The notes under the pieces were generated by a model that saw only the letters and a list, made by a program, of their open reading frames with translations, was not told the DNA's origin and ran no database searches. The position numbers were made by a program, and so were the translations under genes. From the NCBI GenBank assembly GCA_050260515.1, contig JBLNCI010000043.1:62001-126000 (forward strand): 64,000 bases of DNA, written 5' to 3'. This document shows, piece by piece, positions 39,968-54,139 of this stretch (position 1 is the stretch's first letter; every line of letters begins with the position of its first letter). The stretch comes from DATJIG01 sp050260515 (GTDB taxonomy: Bacteria; Pseudomonadota; Alphaproteobacteria; SMXQ01).

Positions 39968-42020
39968 GGGTGCCCGTCCTTTCGACGCCGTTCGCGTGGA
40001 GCGCCGTGCACTTCGCCATGGTCGCGCTCGCCCGCGAGATCGGGTCGGTCTGGTAGAAATTGGCGATCGGGGAGGCGAGCGGCGCGTCGCCGAGGGCGCC
40101 CGGCTTGCCGAAGGCACCCCACGGCGCGCGGACGATCCGGTCCATCGACGCGAACACCGGGTTCGCCTTTCTGAGGCCCTCGCGCACCGCGTCGATCGTG
40201 TCGTACGGCAGCTTCTTGCCCACGACCGCGGACAGCGCGCGGACGATCTTCCAGTCCTCGCGGGCGTCGCCCGGCGGGAACACCGCGCGATGGGTGTGCT
40301 GCGGGCGGCCCTCGGTGTTGACGTAGATCGCATGCTTCTCGGTGTAGGCGGCGCCCGGCAGGATGACGTCGGCGCGATGCGCGCCGCGGTCGCCGTGGTG
40401 CCCCTGGTAGATGACGAAGGCCTTGCCGAGCTTCGCCGTATCGATCTCGTCGGCCTCGAGCAGATAGACGACCTCGATCGCGCCGGTCGCCGCACCTTCG
40501 AGGATACCGGCCACGTCGCGCCCTCCCTGACCCGGGACGAAGCCGACGTCGAGGCCGCCGACCCGCGCCGCCGCCGTGTGGAGCACGTTGAAGCCGTTCC
40601 AGTCGTCGCGGACCATGCCGAGCTTGTCGGCAATCGCGCGGGCCGCGGCGAGGATCGCCGCGCCGTCGGGGCGCGCGAGCGCCCCCTGCCCCACGATCAG
40701 CATCGGCTTCTTGGCGTTCTTCAGCGTCTCGGCGAAGGCGTGGCGGTCCTCGGCGATCTCGATCAGCACCTTCGGGCTGTCGCCCAGGTGCTCGCCGCGA
40801 TAGGTGAGATCGGCGGCGGTGCCGACGATGGCGACCGGGAAGTTCCCGGCGAGCCAGCGCTTGCGGATGCGCGCGTTCAGCACCGGCGCCTCGAGGCGCG
40901 GGTTGGTGCCGATCAGCAGCAGCGCGTCCGCCTGCTCGATGCCGGCGATGGTCGAATTGAAGAGGTACGAAGCGCGCGACGACGGATCGAGCTGGGCGCC
41001 GTCCTGACGGCAGTCGAGGTTCGGCGATCCGAACGACTGCATCAGCGACTTGAGCAGGAACATCGACTCGCAGTCGGCCTGGTCGCCGGCGATGGCGGCG
41101 ATGCGATCGCCGGAGAGCCCCGAGAGCTTGCGGGCGATCGCGGCAAACGCCTCGCTCCAGTCGGCCTCGCGCAGCTTGCCGGCGACGCGCACGTACGGCC
41201 GGTCGAGACGCTGGCGCTTGAGCCCGTCCCACGAGAAGCGCGACTTGTCCGACAGCCACTCCTCGTTGACGTCCTCGTTGAGACGCGGCAGCACGCGCAT
41301 CACCTCGGGCCCGCGCGCATCGATGCGGATCGCCGCACCCAGCGCGTCCATCGCGTCGACCGACTCGGTGTGCGACAGCTCCCACGGCCGCGCGTTGAAC
41401 GCGTACGGCTTCGACAGCAGCGCGCCGACCGGGCACAGGTCGATGACGTTGCCCGACAGCTCCGAGCCGACGATGGCATCGAGATACGTGCTGATCTCCA
41501 TGTTCTCGCCGCGGCCGAGCGCGCCGAGATCGTCGGTGCCGGCCACCTCGGACGCAAAGCGGATGCAGCGCGTGCAGTGGATGCAGCGCGTCATGTGCGT
41601 CTCGATCAGCGGACCGAAATCCTTGTCCTTCACCGCGCGCTTCTGCTCGAGGAACCGCGAGCGGTCGAAGCCGTAGAACAGCGCCTGGTCCTGGAGGTCG
41701 CACTCGCCGCCCTGGTCGCAGATCGGGCAGTCGAGCGGATGGTTGATGAGGAGCATCTCCATCACGCCCTTGCGCGCCTTGTGCACCATCGGCGTGTCGG
41801 TCTTGATCACCATGCCGTCGGCCGCCGGCATCGCGCACGACGCGATCGGCTTCGGCGACTTCTCCATCTCGACCAGGCACATGCGGCAGTTGCCGGCGAT
41901 CGACAGCCGCTCGTGGTAGCAGAAGCGCGGGATCTCGATGCCCGCGACCTCGCACGCCTGGATCACGGTGGACCCGGCGGGGACTTCGACTTCCTTGCCG
42001 TCGATGGTGAGCTTCGGCAT
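39960..42020 (-). CDS. nuoG: NADH-quinone oxidoreductase subunit G
   Basis: Iron-sulfur subunit of the NADH arm. The N-terminal 2Fe-2S domain has CYHERLSIAGNCRMC near residues 39-53 plus a further Cys at about 28; the middle has CPICDQGGECDLQ and TRCIHCTRCIRF (near residue 150). The rest is a molybdopterin-oxidoreductase-like fold without evidence of a cofactor. 686 residues. It starts 10 bases after nuoF. Confidence 0.97.
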   Translation of the reverse strand: MPKLTIDGKEVEVPAGSTVIQACEVAGIEIPRFCYHERLSIAGNCRMCLVEMEKSPKPIASCAMPAADGMVIKTDTPMVHKARKGVMEMLLINHPLDCPICDQGGECDLQDQALFYGFDRSRFLEQKRAVKDKDFGPLIETHMTRCIHCTRCIRFASEVAGTDDLGALGRGENMEISTYLDAIVGSELSGNVIDLCPVGALLSKPYAFNARPWELSHTESVDAMDALGAAIRIDARGPEVMRVLPRLNEDVNEEWLSDKSRFSWDGLKRQRLDRPYVRVAGKLREADWSEAFAAIARKLSGLSGDRIAAIAGDQADCESMFLLKSLMQSFGSPNLDCRQDGAQLDPSSRASYLFNSTIAGIEQADALLLIGTNPRLEAPVLNARIRKRWLAGNFPVAIVGTAADLTYRGEHLGDSPKVLIEIAEDRHAFAETLKNAKKPMLIVGQGALARPDGAAILAAARAIADKLGMVRDDWNGFNVLHTAAARVGGLDVGFVPGQGGRDVAGILEGAATGAIEVVYLLEADEIDTAKLGKAFVIYQGHHGDRGAHRADVILPGAAYTEKHAIYVNTEGRPQHTHRAVFPPGDAREDWKIVRALSAVVGKKLPYDTIDAVREGLRKANPVFASMDRIVRAPWGAFGKPGALGDAPLASPIANFYQTDPISRASATMAKCTALHANGVERTGTHG

Positions 42021-42030
42021 CGATACTTCC

Positions 42031-43313
<1,283 letters not shown>

Positions 43314-43314
<1 letters not shown>

Positions 43315-43931
43315 CAGCGCGTCTTCCCCTGGAATTCCTTGAGCGTCGTCGGTCCGCCCTGCGGCTCCGACGTGCGGCGGCCGGACTGCGGGCCCGGCTT
43401 CGGCGTCTCGCCGCGCGCGAACGCGTCGATGATGCGGGTCATCGACTGCGGATCGAGGTCCTCGTAGAAATCGTCGCCGATCTGCACCATCGGCGCGTTG
43501 ACGCAGGCGCCGAGGCACTCGACCTCGGTGAGCGTGAAGGTGCCGTCGGCGGTGGTCTCGTCGAGATCGATGCCGAGCCGCTTGCGGCAGGCGTCGACGA
43601 TCTCCGCCGAGCCGCGCAGGGCGCACGGGGTCGTCGTGCACACGCCGATGACGTGCCTGCCCACCGGCGACAGATTGAACATCGTGTAGAAGGTCACGAC
43701 CTCGTAGACGCGGATCAGCGGCATGCCGAGGCGGTTGGCGACGTACTCGACCGCCTCCTTGGGGAGCCAGCCGCCGCACTGGCGCTGGGCCAGATCGAGC
43801 AGCGGGATCACCGCGCTCGCCTGGCGGCCCTGCGGGTAGCGGGCGACGATCCTGGTCGCGAGCGCCTCGTTGTCGGCGTTGAACGCGAACGGCGCGCCCT
43901 GCGGCTTCAGCGGAACCGCGGTGCTGGTCAT
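43314..43931 (-). CDS. nuoE: NADH-quinone oxidoreductase subunit E
   Basis: Thioredoxin-fold 2Fe-2S subunit (cluster N1a). The ligands are seen as VCTTTPCALRG (C-x4-C) and ECLGACVNAP (C-x3-C). 205 residues; a 30-residue Pro/Gly/Arg-rich tail follows the core. The start ATG 43931 overlaps the nuoD stop (ATGA). Confidence 0.96.
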
Positions 43932-45106
43932 CGGTCGATCTCCCCGAACACGATGTCGAGCGAGCCGATGATCGCAACGACGTCCGCCAGCATGTGTCCC
44001 TTCGACATGAAATCGAGCGCCTCGAGATGGGCGAAGCCCGGCGCGCGGATCTTGCACCGGTACGGACGGTTGGTGCCGTCGGAGACGAGATAGACGCCGA
44101 ACTCGCCCTTGGGCGCCTCGGTCGCCACGTACACCTCGCCGGCGGGCACGTGATAGCCCTCGGTGTAGAGCTTGAAGTGGTGGATGAGCGCTTCCATCGA
44201 ACGCTTCATCTCGCCGCGGCGCGGCGGCGAGATCTTGTTGTCGTCGATCAGCACCGGGCCCGACGGCATGCGCTCGAGGCACTGGCGCATGATGCGGAGG
44301 CTCTGGCGCATCTCCTCGAGGCGGACGAGGTAGCGATCGAAGCAGTCGCCGGTCTTGCCGACCGGGATGTCGAACTGCATGTCGGCATAGGCGTCGTAGG
44401 GCTGCGCCTTGCGCAGGTCCCACGGCACGTTCGACGCGCGGAGCATCGGGCCGGTGAAGCCCCACGCCTGCGCGTCCTCGGTGCTGACGCGGCCGATGTC
44501 GACCGTGCGCTGCCGGAAGATGCGGTTCTCGGTGAGGAGATCGTCGGTGTCGTCGATGAACTTCGGGAACGTGTCGCAGAACTCCGCGATGTCCTCGAGC
44601 AGCGACGGCGGCAGGTCCTGGTGGACGCCGCCCGGACGGAAGTACGCGGCGTGGAGCCGCGCGCCCGAGGCGCGCTCGTAGAACTCCATCAGCCTCTCGC
44701 GCTCCTCGAAGCCCCACAGGAACGGCGTCATCGCGCCGACGTCGAGCGCCATCGCGGTGATGTTGAGGATGTGGTTGAGGATGCGGCTGATCTCCGCATA
44801 CAGCACGCGGATGTACTGGGCGCGCGGCGGCACGGTGATGCCGAGCAGCTTCTCGACGGCGAGCGCGTAGCTGTGCTCCTGGTTCATCGGAGCGACGTAG
44901 TCGAGCCGGTCGAAGTACGGCAGCGCCTGCAAGTAGGTCTTGTACTCGATCAGCTTCTCGGTGCCGCGATGCAGGAGCCCGATGTGCGGATCGGCGCGCT
45001 CGACGATCTCGCCGTCCATCTCCAGCACGAGGCGCAGCACGCCGTGGGCCGCAGGGTGCTGCGGCCCGAAGTTCATCGTGTAGTTCTCGATCTTCTGCTC
45101 GGGCAC
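43928..45106 (-). CDS. nuoD: NADH-quinone oxidoreductase subunit D
   Basis: 49-kDa subunit that lines the quinone site with NuoB. It opens with NYTMNFGPQHPAAHGVLRLV, whose histidine contacts the quinone headgroup, and ends with VFGEIDR. 392 residues; separate from nuoC, unlike the E. coli fusion. The start is GTG 45106, 3 bases after the nuoC stop. Confidence 0.97.
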   Translation of the reverse strand: MPEQKIENYTMNFGPQHPAAHGVLRLVLEMDGEIVERADPHIGLLHRGTEKLIEYKTYLQALPYFDRLDYVAPMNQEHSYALAVEKLLGITVPPRAQYIRVLYAEISRILNHILNITAMALDVGAMTPFLWGFEERERLMEFYERASGARLHAAYFRPGGVHQDLPPSLLEDIAEFCDTFPKFIDDTDDLLTENRIFRQRTVDIGRVSTEDAQAWGFTGPMLRASNVPWDLRKAQPYDAYADMQFDIPVGKTGDCFDRYLVRLEEMRQSLRIMRQCLERMPSGPVLIDDNKISPPRRGEMKRSMEALIHHFKLYTEGYHVPAGEVYVATEAPKGEFGVYLVSDGTNRPYRCKIRAPGFAHLEALDFMSKGHMLADVVAIIGSLDIVFGEIDR

Positions 45107-45109
45107 GGC

Positions 45110-45790
45110 TCAGCCCTTTGTCGGAGGGGTTGGACCGGCCGGCACCGTGGGCGACACGGGGGCGTTCGGCGGCACGTCGGCCTTCTCGTCGCCGGGCAGC
45201 AGGTTGCCGTGCGGCGGCTGGCCTTCCCACGGGCTCAGGAAGTCGAAGGTGCGGAACTCCTGCGTCAGCTTGACCGGCTCGTTGACGACGCGCTTCTGCT
45301 CCTCGTCGTAGCGGACCTGAACGAAGCCGGTGAGCGGGAAGTCCTTGCGCAGCGGGTGCCCCTCGAAACCGTAGTCGGTGAGGATGCGGCGGAGATCGGG
45401 GTGGCCGGAGAACAGGATGCCGTAGAGATCCCACGCCTCGCGCTCGAACCAGCCCGCGGTCGGGAACACGCCCGCCAGCGAGGGCACCGGAGTGACGGCA
45501 TCGGTGACGACCTTGAGGCGGATGCGACGGTTATGGCGGATCGACAGCAGGTGATAGACGACCTCGAAGCGCTGCGGCCGGTCGAGATAATCGACGCCGC
45601 AAATGTCGAGCAGGATCGTGAACCGGAACGCGGGATCGTCGCGGAGCGCCGTGGCCACCGCGATCAGCGATTCGCGGCCGACGGGAACGGTGAGCTCGCC
45701 GCGGACGATCGTCCCCCGCTCCTCGCCGGGAAACTTCTGCGCGAGGGCATCGGCCAGCGCCTTCAGGCCTTCGGTGGTGGGCAGCGTCAC
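45110..45790 (-). CDS. nuoC: NADH-quinone oxidoreductase subunit C
   Basis: 30-kDa subunit of the hydrophilic arm. The family motif is GWFEREAWDLYGILFSGHPD near residue 115, followed by DYGFEGHPLRKDFPLTGFVQ. After the core comes a Pro-rich tail of about 25 residues (VPPNAPVSPTVPAGPTPPTKG). The start is GTG 45790. 226 residues. Confidence 0.96.
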   Translation of the reverse strand: MTLPTTEGLKALADALAQKFPGEERGTIVRGELTVPVGRESLIAVATALRDDPAFRFTILLDICGVDYLDRPQRFEVVYHLLSIRHNRRIRLKVVTDAVTPVPSLAGVFPTAGWFEREAWDLYGILFSGHPDLRRILTDYGFEGHPLRKDFPLTGFVQVRYDEEQKRVVNEPVKLTQEFRTFDFLSPWEGQPPHGNLLPGDEKADVPPNAPVSPTVPAGPTPPTKG

Positions 45791-45802
45791 GACGAGATCC
45801 GA

Positions 45803-46345
45803 TCAGCGGGCGATGGTGGAGGTGCGGCGGATCTTCTTCTGGAGCTGAAGAATTCCGTAGAGAAGCGCCTCGGCGGTCGGCGGGCAGCCGGGCACGTAGA
45901 CGTCCACCGGAACGACGCGGTCGCAGCCGCGCACCACGGAGTACGAGTAATGGTAGTAGCCGCCGCCGTTGGCGCACGACCCCATCGAGATGACCCACCG
46001 CGGCTCCGCCATCTGGTCGTACACGCGACGCAGCGCCGGAGCCATCTTGTTGGTCAGCGTGCCGGCGACGATCATCACGTCGGACTGGCGCGGGCTCGGA
46101 CGGAACACCACGCCGAAGCGGTCGAGGTCGTAACGCGACGCCGCGGTCTGCATCATCTCGACGGCGCAGCACGCGAGACCGAAGGTCATCGGCCACAGCG
46201 ACCCGGTCCGCGCCCAGTTCACCAGGTTGTCGAGCTGGGTGACGAGGAAGCCCTTCGATTGGATCTCGGCGACCGCCGCGTCGAGCGCGGGATTGCCGCT
46301 CGCCGGAGGAACGTCGCCGGGACGGAGAAGTGCGGTGTCGGTCAT
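45803..46345 (-). CDS. nuoB: NADH-quinone oxidoreductase subunit B
   Basis: Holds cluster N2, the last iron-sulfur centre before quinone. The ligands are seen as FGLACCAVEMM (the unusual double cysteine, near residue 59), MGSCANGGGYYHYSY and YVPGCPPTAEAL. 180 residues. The ATG at 46345 overlaps the nuoA stop as ATGA. Confidence 0.97.
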   Translation of the reverse strand: MTDTALLRPGDVPPASGNPALDAAVAEIQSKGFLVTQLDNLVNWARTGSLWPMTFGLACCAVEMMQTAASRYDLDRFGVVFRPSPRQSDVMIVAGTLTNKMAPALRRVYDQMAEPRWVISMGSCANGGGYYHYSYSVVRGCDRVVPVDVYVPGCPPTAEALLYGILQLQKKIRRTSTIAR

Positions 46346-46707
46346 TCCCACTCCAGCGCGCCTTTGCGCCACTCGTAGACGAAACCCACCGTCAGGACGG
46401 CGAGGAACACGACCATCGACCAGAAGCCGAAGTTGCCGATGTCGCCGAACGCGACCGCCCACGGAAACAGAAACGCGACCTCGAGGTCGAAGATGATGAA
46501 CAGGATCGACACGAGGTAGAAACGCACGTCGAAGCGCCGACGCGCGTCCTCGAAGGGCTCGAAACCGCACTCGTAGGCCGCCAGTTTGTCGGTGTCCGGG
46601 CGCTGCCGGGCGACGATGTAGGACGCGCCGACCAGGATCGCCGCCAACGCGACGGCGATGCCGAGGAAGATCAGAATCGGCAGGTAGGCGGTCAGGAGCG
46701 CCTGCAT
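46342..46707 (-). CDS. nuoA: NADH-quinone oxidoreductase subunit A
   Basis: Small membrane subunit, 121 residues, three helices. The loop YECGFEPFEDARRRFDVRFY, with its conserved Cys and acidic residues near the quinone channel, is present. I choose ATG 46707 (Shine-Dalgarno GGAAGG) over the in-frame upstream ATG 46770 because a good promoter -10 box lies between them. It is the first gene of the nuo operon. Confidence 0.95.
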   Translation of the reverse strand: MQALLTAYLPILIFLGIAVALAAILVGASYIVARQRPDTDKLAAYECGFEPFEDARRRFDVRFYLVSILFIIFDLEVAFLFPWAVAFGDIGNFGFWSMVVFLAVLTVGFVYEWRKGALEWE

Positions 46708-46754
46708 TGAAAACCTTCCGGCGGGCGGGAGAGCGGGCGAATTCGTGTGGTGGG

Positions 46755-46782
46755 AATATAGGAATCCCACGGCTTATTGCAA
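46755..46782 (-). promoter_or_regulatory. Probable sigma-70 promoter of the nuo operon
   Basis: Minus-strand TTGCAA (46777-46782), a 16-base spacer, then TATATT (46755-46760). Transcription would start near 46748, about 40 bases before the nuoA ATG. The -35 hexamer is the same as that proposed for rpsB. Confidence 0.55.
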
Positions 46783-46908
46783 AGCAAACTTTCCAGAAAA
46801 AGCCCCGCAGAACAGTCTTATCCGGGCTGCGCGCAGCGCCGATCCGAGACCGTCGCGAGCGACGCTTCAGCGCACCGTCGGCGTCGAAGGCTTGAGTGTG
46901 GAGAAGAG

Positions 46909-46985
<77 letters not shown>

Positions 46986-47157
46986 GCAGAGGGATTCGGC
47001 CTCCCGGCAAGCCCGGCGGCGCGAGGGCCGTGGTGTACTGCGCGCCCTCCGCCCTGTCAAGGAATGTCCGGTTGCGCGCCAACGAACTCAGGGACTTGCG
47101 CCGCACCGGATGAGGTAAACGCCGCCTTTCAGCGGCGACGTCGCGAGCCGCCGTGCG

Positions 47158-47233
47158 TGGTGGGCGGTGACGGGATCGAACCGCCGACATCTTGCGTGTA
47201 AAGCAAGCGCTCTACCGGCTGAGCTAACCGCCC
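47158..47233 (-). tRNA. tRNA-Val (anticodon TAC)
   Basis: The acceptor stem GGGCGGT pairs fully with ACCGCCC. The anticodon stem-loop CTTGC-TTTACAC-GCAAG gives TAC, and the T-loop is TTCGATC. The discriminator is A and the CCA is encoded. 76 bases; 172 bases upstream of tRNA-Asp on the same strand. Confidence 0.97.
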
Positions 47234-47290
47234 CCCGCACAGGCTCGCGGCGTAGTGATAGCGCGCGACGGCGGCGCCGACGAGCGCAAA

Positions 47291-47318
47291 GAAAAACCGG
47301 CTGCCGCAGCAGCCGGTT
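47291..47318 (-). terminator. Rho-independent terminator of hup
   Basis: On the minus strand a perfect 10-bp stem AACCGGCTGC, loop TGCG, GCAGCCGGTT is followed by TTTC. It starts 30 bases after the hup stop. Confidence 0.8.
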
Positions 47319-47347
47319 CGGAACGGGTACGAAACCTACGGCGACGC

Positions 47348-47620
47348 TTAGTTGACGGCGTCCTTGAGACCCTTGCCGGCGCGGAACTTCGGCAGCTTGG
47401 ACGCGGGAATCTGAATCGCCTCTCCGGTACGCGGGTTGCGGCCCTGCGTAGCGGCACGCTTCGACACGACAAACGTTCCGAAGCCGACCAGCCGGACTTC
47501 GTCGCCCTTCTTCAGGGACTTGGTGATGACATCGAATACTTCGTCCACGGCACGCGTGGAGTCCGCCTTGGACAGTCCGGTGTTGGACGCCACCGCGGCC
47601 ACGAGATCGTTCTTATTCAC
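47348..47620 (-). CDS. hup: HU family DNA-binding protein
   Basis: Nucleoid protein that bends DNA. 90 residues: helices NKNDLVAAVASNTGLSKADS, then the beta-arm with GFGTFVVSKRAATQGRNP and RTGEAIQIPASKLPKFRAGK. The start is GTG 47620, with AGAGGGGG eight bases before it; there is no in-frame ATG in the right place. It follows lon and has its own gap of 176 bases with the lon terminator inside it, so it is probably a separate transcript. Confidence 0.96.
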   Translation of the reverse strand: MNKNDLVAAVASNTGLSKADSTRAVDEVFDVITKSLKKGDEVRLVGFGTFVVSKRAATQGRNPRTGEAIQIPASKLPKFRAGKGLKDAVN

Positions 47621-47701
47621 CTTGATACCCCCTCTTTGCAGTAGATCGCTTTCGACCAGGGCACGGTGACCAGCCGAAATCAACAGAGGGACTAGAACGC
47701 G

Positions 47702-47729
47702 AAAAACCGCGGGCGTCAATCGCCCGCGG
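47702..47729 (-). terminator. Rho-independent terminator of lon
   Basis: On the minus strand CCGCGGGCG, loop ATTGA, CGCCCGCGG is followed by TTTTTC: a perfect 9-bp GC stem with a T-run, about 67 bases after the lon stop. Confidence 0.8.
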
Positions 47730-47796
47730 CCGAGTTTTCCCCGTATTTTGCGCGTATCTGCGGTGTTTCCGCGGAGGCGGAAGCGGGTGTCGTCAC

Positions 47797-50226
<2,430 letters not shown>

Positions 50227-50322
50227 ACTGGGGTATCTCCTGGGCCCCGGACGGAGGGGCGGAACGTGACTGAATTCCGTCGACTATGTTTGCGTCACTT
50301 ACGCTTCAGTCAAACAAGCAAA

Positions 50323-50358
50323 TGGCGTGCCACCGGATTTCATTCAAGGGGCACGCCA
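50323..50358 (-). terminator. Possible terminator of clpX
   Basis: On the minus strand TGGCGTGCC and GGCACGCCA form a 9-bp stem with an 18-base loop, followed by TTTGCTTG. The long loop and short T-run make it a weak candidate. It lies about 37 bases after the clpX stop. Confidence 0.35.
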
Positions 50359-50394
50359 CCGCAGGTCCAAGTCCGGCTCCGGCCGGCTGCTCGA

Positions 50395-51663
<1,269 letters not shown>

Positions 51664-51986
51664 AGAAACTCCATCCTCTGACCCCCGGGAGTGACGGCCA
51701 CCCGCCTCACAGCCACCCACCCGAGCTTCATGTTAGACACAGTGAAATGGGGTCGACAACGTTAATCCGCGAGTCCAGACCCAACCTATTGTGTTCCGTC
51801 AACGGCAACCGCGCGCAGGAAGGTCATTCCAGCAGAGCGCGCTCAACATTCCGTTAAATGACGAAACGGCCCAATGCTTCAATAGCTTGAGCCTTAAACG
51901 GTTGCGGGCGTCGCGAAGTTCCCGCCGGCATCGCGTGCGCGAGCGCGCATGCCACGCCTGCGGGGATCAGTTCGCCGTGCGGCGCG
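51664..51986 (-). promoter_or_regulatory. clpP-clpX gap with possible heat-shock -10 box
   Basis: No gene is seen in these 323 bases. On the minus strand CCCCATTT (51745-51752) matches the heat-shock sigma-32 -10 consensus CCCCATNT and lies about 80 bases before the clpX ATG. I cannot find a matching CTTGAA at the right distance, so this is a half-site only. No terminator of clpP with a T-run is visible. Confidence 0.25.
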
Positions 51987-52631
51987 TCAGGCGGGCGTCG
52001 CCTCGGCGGCGGCGACCGGGCGGCTCGTGACCACCTGGTCGATGAGGCCGAAATCCCTGGCCTCCTCCGGCGTCATGAACTTGTCGCGATCCATCGCCCG
52101 TTCAATGGCCTCGATTTCACGGCCGGTATGCTTGGCGTAGATGCCGTTGAGGCGGGCGCGCAGCAAGAGGATCTCGCGCGCCTGGATCTCGATGTCGGCG
52201 GCCTGCCCCTGAACGCCGCCCGACGGCTGGTGGATCATGATGCGGGCGTTGGGCAGGGCGAAGCGCTTGTTGGCGGCGCCGCCGGCGAGCAGCAGCGAGC
52301 CCATCGACGCAGCCTGACCGATGCACAGCGTCGTCACGTCGGGGCGGATGTACTGCATGGTGTCGTAGATGGCGAGGCCCGACGTGACCACGCCGCCCGG
52401 GGAGTTGATGTAGAGCGCGATGTCCTTGTTCGGGTTCTCTGCCTCGAGGAACAGAAGCTGGGCCGAGATCAGGCTCGCCATGCCGTCGTGGACCGGGCCC
52501 ACCAGGAAGATGATCCGCTCCTTCAACAGGCGCGAATAGATGTCGTAGGCCCTCTCGCCGCGGTTGGTCTGCTCGACCACCATCGGCACCAGGGTGTTCA
52601 TCGTGAAGTCAGCCCAATCGCGCTCAGCCAT
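51987..52631 (-). CDS. clpP: ATP-dependent Clp protease proteolytic subunit
   Basis: Barrel serine peptidase partnered by ClpX. The catalytic serine is in GQAASMGSLLLAGG, histidine in ARIMIHQPSGG, and aspartate in the later DRDKFMTPEEA segment. 214 residues; LVPMVVEQTNRGERAYDIYS begins the mature part after a short propeptide. ATG 52631 has AGGACAGGA upstream; ATG 52601 is an alternative. It follows tig by 56 bases, which hold a 6-bp hairpin (52663-52678) with no T-run. Confidence 0.97.
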   Translation of the reverse strand: MAERDWADFTMNTLVPMVVEQTNRGERAYDIYSRLLKERIIFLVGPVHDGMASLISAQLLFLEAENPNKDIALYINSPGGVVTSGLAIYDTMQYIRPDVTTLCIGQAASMGSLLLAGGAANKRFALPNARIMIHQPSGGVQGQAADIEIQAREILLLRARLNGIYAKHTGREIEAIERAMDRDKFMTPEEARDFGLIDQVVTSRPVAAAEATPA

Positions 52632-52687
52632 CTGATCCTGTCCTCTACGGAGATAAACGGCGCCCGGCGTCTGCCGGGCCGTCCGCC

Positions 52688-54088
52688 CTACTCGTCCTTG
52701 TCCTTCTCCAGCTCGGCGGTGAGATCGGCGACCGCGATCTTGCGGTCCTTCACCTTGGCGAGTTCGAGAATGAAGTCGACGACCTTGTCCTCGAAGATCG
52801 GCGCGCGCAGCCGCGCCTGCGCCTGCTGGTTGGTCTTGTAGAACTCGACGACCTGGCGCTCCTGGCCGGGGAAGCGGCGCGCCTCGTTGGCGATCGCGCG
52901 CGACAGGTCCTCGTTGGTGACCTCGATGTTGTTGCTGCGGCCGATCTCGGACAGGAACAGGCCGAGGCGCACGCGGCGCTCCGCGATGGTGCGGTACTCC
53001 TCCTGCTCCTTCGCCTCCTCCGGCGTCGCCGGCGGCTTCACCTCCTGCTCGGCATGACCGTGATCGTGGTCATGGTCGCAGTGCTCGTCGTGGACGTGAC
53101 CTTCCTCGCCATGGCCGGGATTCTGCTGCTGCTTCATCGCCTGCCAGATGGTCTTGAACTCGTCGTTGACCATCCCGGACGGCACTTCGAACTTCACCTT
53201 GTCCGACAGCGCATCGAGCAGATTCCGCTTCACGCGCTGGCGCGCGACCTGGGCGTATTCCTGGCCCAGCCGCTCGCGGATCGCGGTCTTCACCGCGTCG
53301 AGCGTCTCGAACCCGAGCCGCTGCGCGAGCTTGTCGTCGACCGCCATCGTCGAGCGGGCGCGGATCTCCTTCACGTCGACCTCGAACTCGGCGTCCTTGC
53401 CGGCGAGGTCCTTGGCGCCGTAGCTCTCGGGGAACTTCACCTTCACGGTGCGCTTCTCGCCCTTGCGGACCCCGATCAGTCCCTCGATGAACCCCGGGAT
53501 GAATCCGGTCGATGACAGGTCGAGCTGGAAGTCCTTGGCCGAGCCGCCGTCGAAGGCGTTGCCGTCGACGCGGCCGACGAAGTCGACGAGGATCGCGTCG
53601 GTGTTCTCGGCCGGACGGTCTTCGGCGATCGCGGTGTAGGTCTTTTGCTCGTTGGCGACGCGCTGCAGCGCCTCATCGACGTCCTTTTCGGTGACGTCGA
53701 CGACCAGGCGCTCGACCTCGACCGTCGAGAAGTCGAACGGCCCGACCTCCGGCATCAGGTCGACGCGGACGGAATACTGCAGGTCGGCGCCCTCGGCGAA
53801 CGACTTGATCTCGACCTTGGGCTGGGCGGCCGGCTTCAGGTTGCGGTCGGCCAGCGCCTTCTCGGTGTTCGTCGACACGGTGCGCTCGAGCACCTCGCCC
53901 ATCAGCGACGGCGCGTATTCCTTGCGCAGGATAGCCATCGGCACCTTGCCCGGCCGGAACCCCGGACGCGCCACGCGCGTGCCGATCTCCTTGAGGCGGG
54001 TCTCGATCTCGGCCTCGATCTCGGCGGCGGGGACGGTAATGAGGAGCTCGCGGCTCAAGCCCTCGGTGGTGGTTTCAACGACCTGCAT
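52688..54088 (-). CDS. tig: Trigger factor with histidine-rich insert
   Basis: Ribosome-bound chaperone and peptidyl-prolyl isomerase. The N-terminal ribosome-binding domain has the signature GFRPGKVPMAILRKEY near residue 48, followed by the FKBP-type domain (residues about 150-245, DAILVDFVGRVDGNAFDGGS) and the helical C-domain. At about residues 322-347 is an insert with eight histidines and one cysteine interleaved with Asp and Glu. 466 residues from ATG 54088 (AGGAG upstream); the frame is open further back, but that would run through tRNA-Leu. Confidence 0.95.
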   Translation of the reverse strand: MQVVETTTEGLSRELLITVPAAEIEAEIETRLKEIGTRVARPGFRPGKVPMAILRKEYAPSLMGEVLERTVSTNTEKALADRNLKPAAQPKVEIKSFAEGADLQYSVRVDLMPEVGPFDFSTVEVERLVVDVTEKDVDEALQRVANEQKTYTAIAEDRPAENTDAILVDFVGRVDGNAFDGGSAKDFQLDLSSTGFIPGFIEGLIGVRKGEKRTVKVKFPESYGAKDLAGKDAEFEVDVKEIRARSTMAVDDKLAQRLGFETLDAVKTAIRERLGQEYAQVARQRVKRNLLDALSDKVKFEVPSGMVNDEFKTIWQAMKQQQNPGHGEEGHVHDEHCDHDHDHGHAEQEVKPPATPEEAKEQEEYRTIAERRVRLGLFLSEIGRSNNIEVTNEDLSRAIANEARRFPGQERQVVEFYKTNQQAQARLRAPIFEDKVVDFILELAKVKDRKIAVADLTAELEKDKDE

Positions 54089-54139
54089 GGAACTCCTCGT
54101 TACGGTCTCGGCGCGCGCCTGGGACGGCGCGTCGTGCGC

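Noticed and set aside
43315..43977. N-terminal extension of nuoF through nuoE
   Set aside because: The extension is an Arg-rich out-of-frame reading of nuoE; nuoF starts at 43314 coupled to the nuoE stop.
50227..50322. Possible sigma-32 or sigma-70 promoter of lon (TTGACT and CATAGT)
   Set aside because: The spacing is 19 bases and neither box is a good match, so no call is made.
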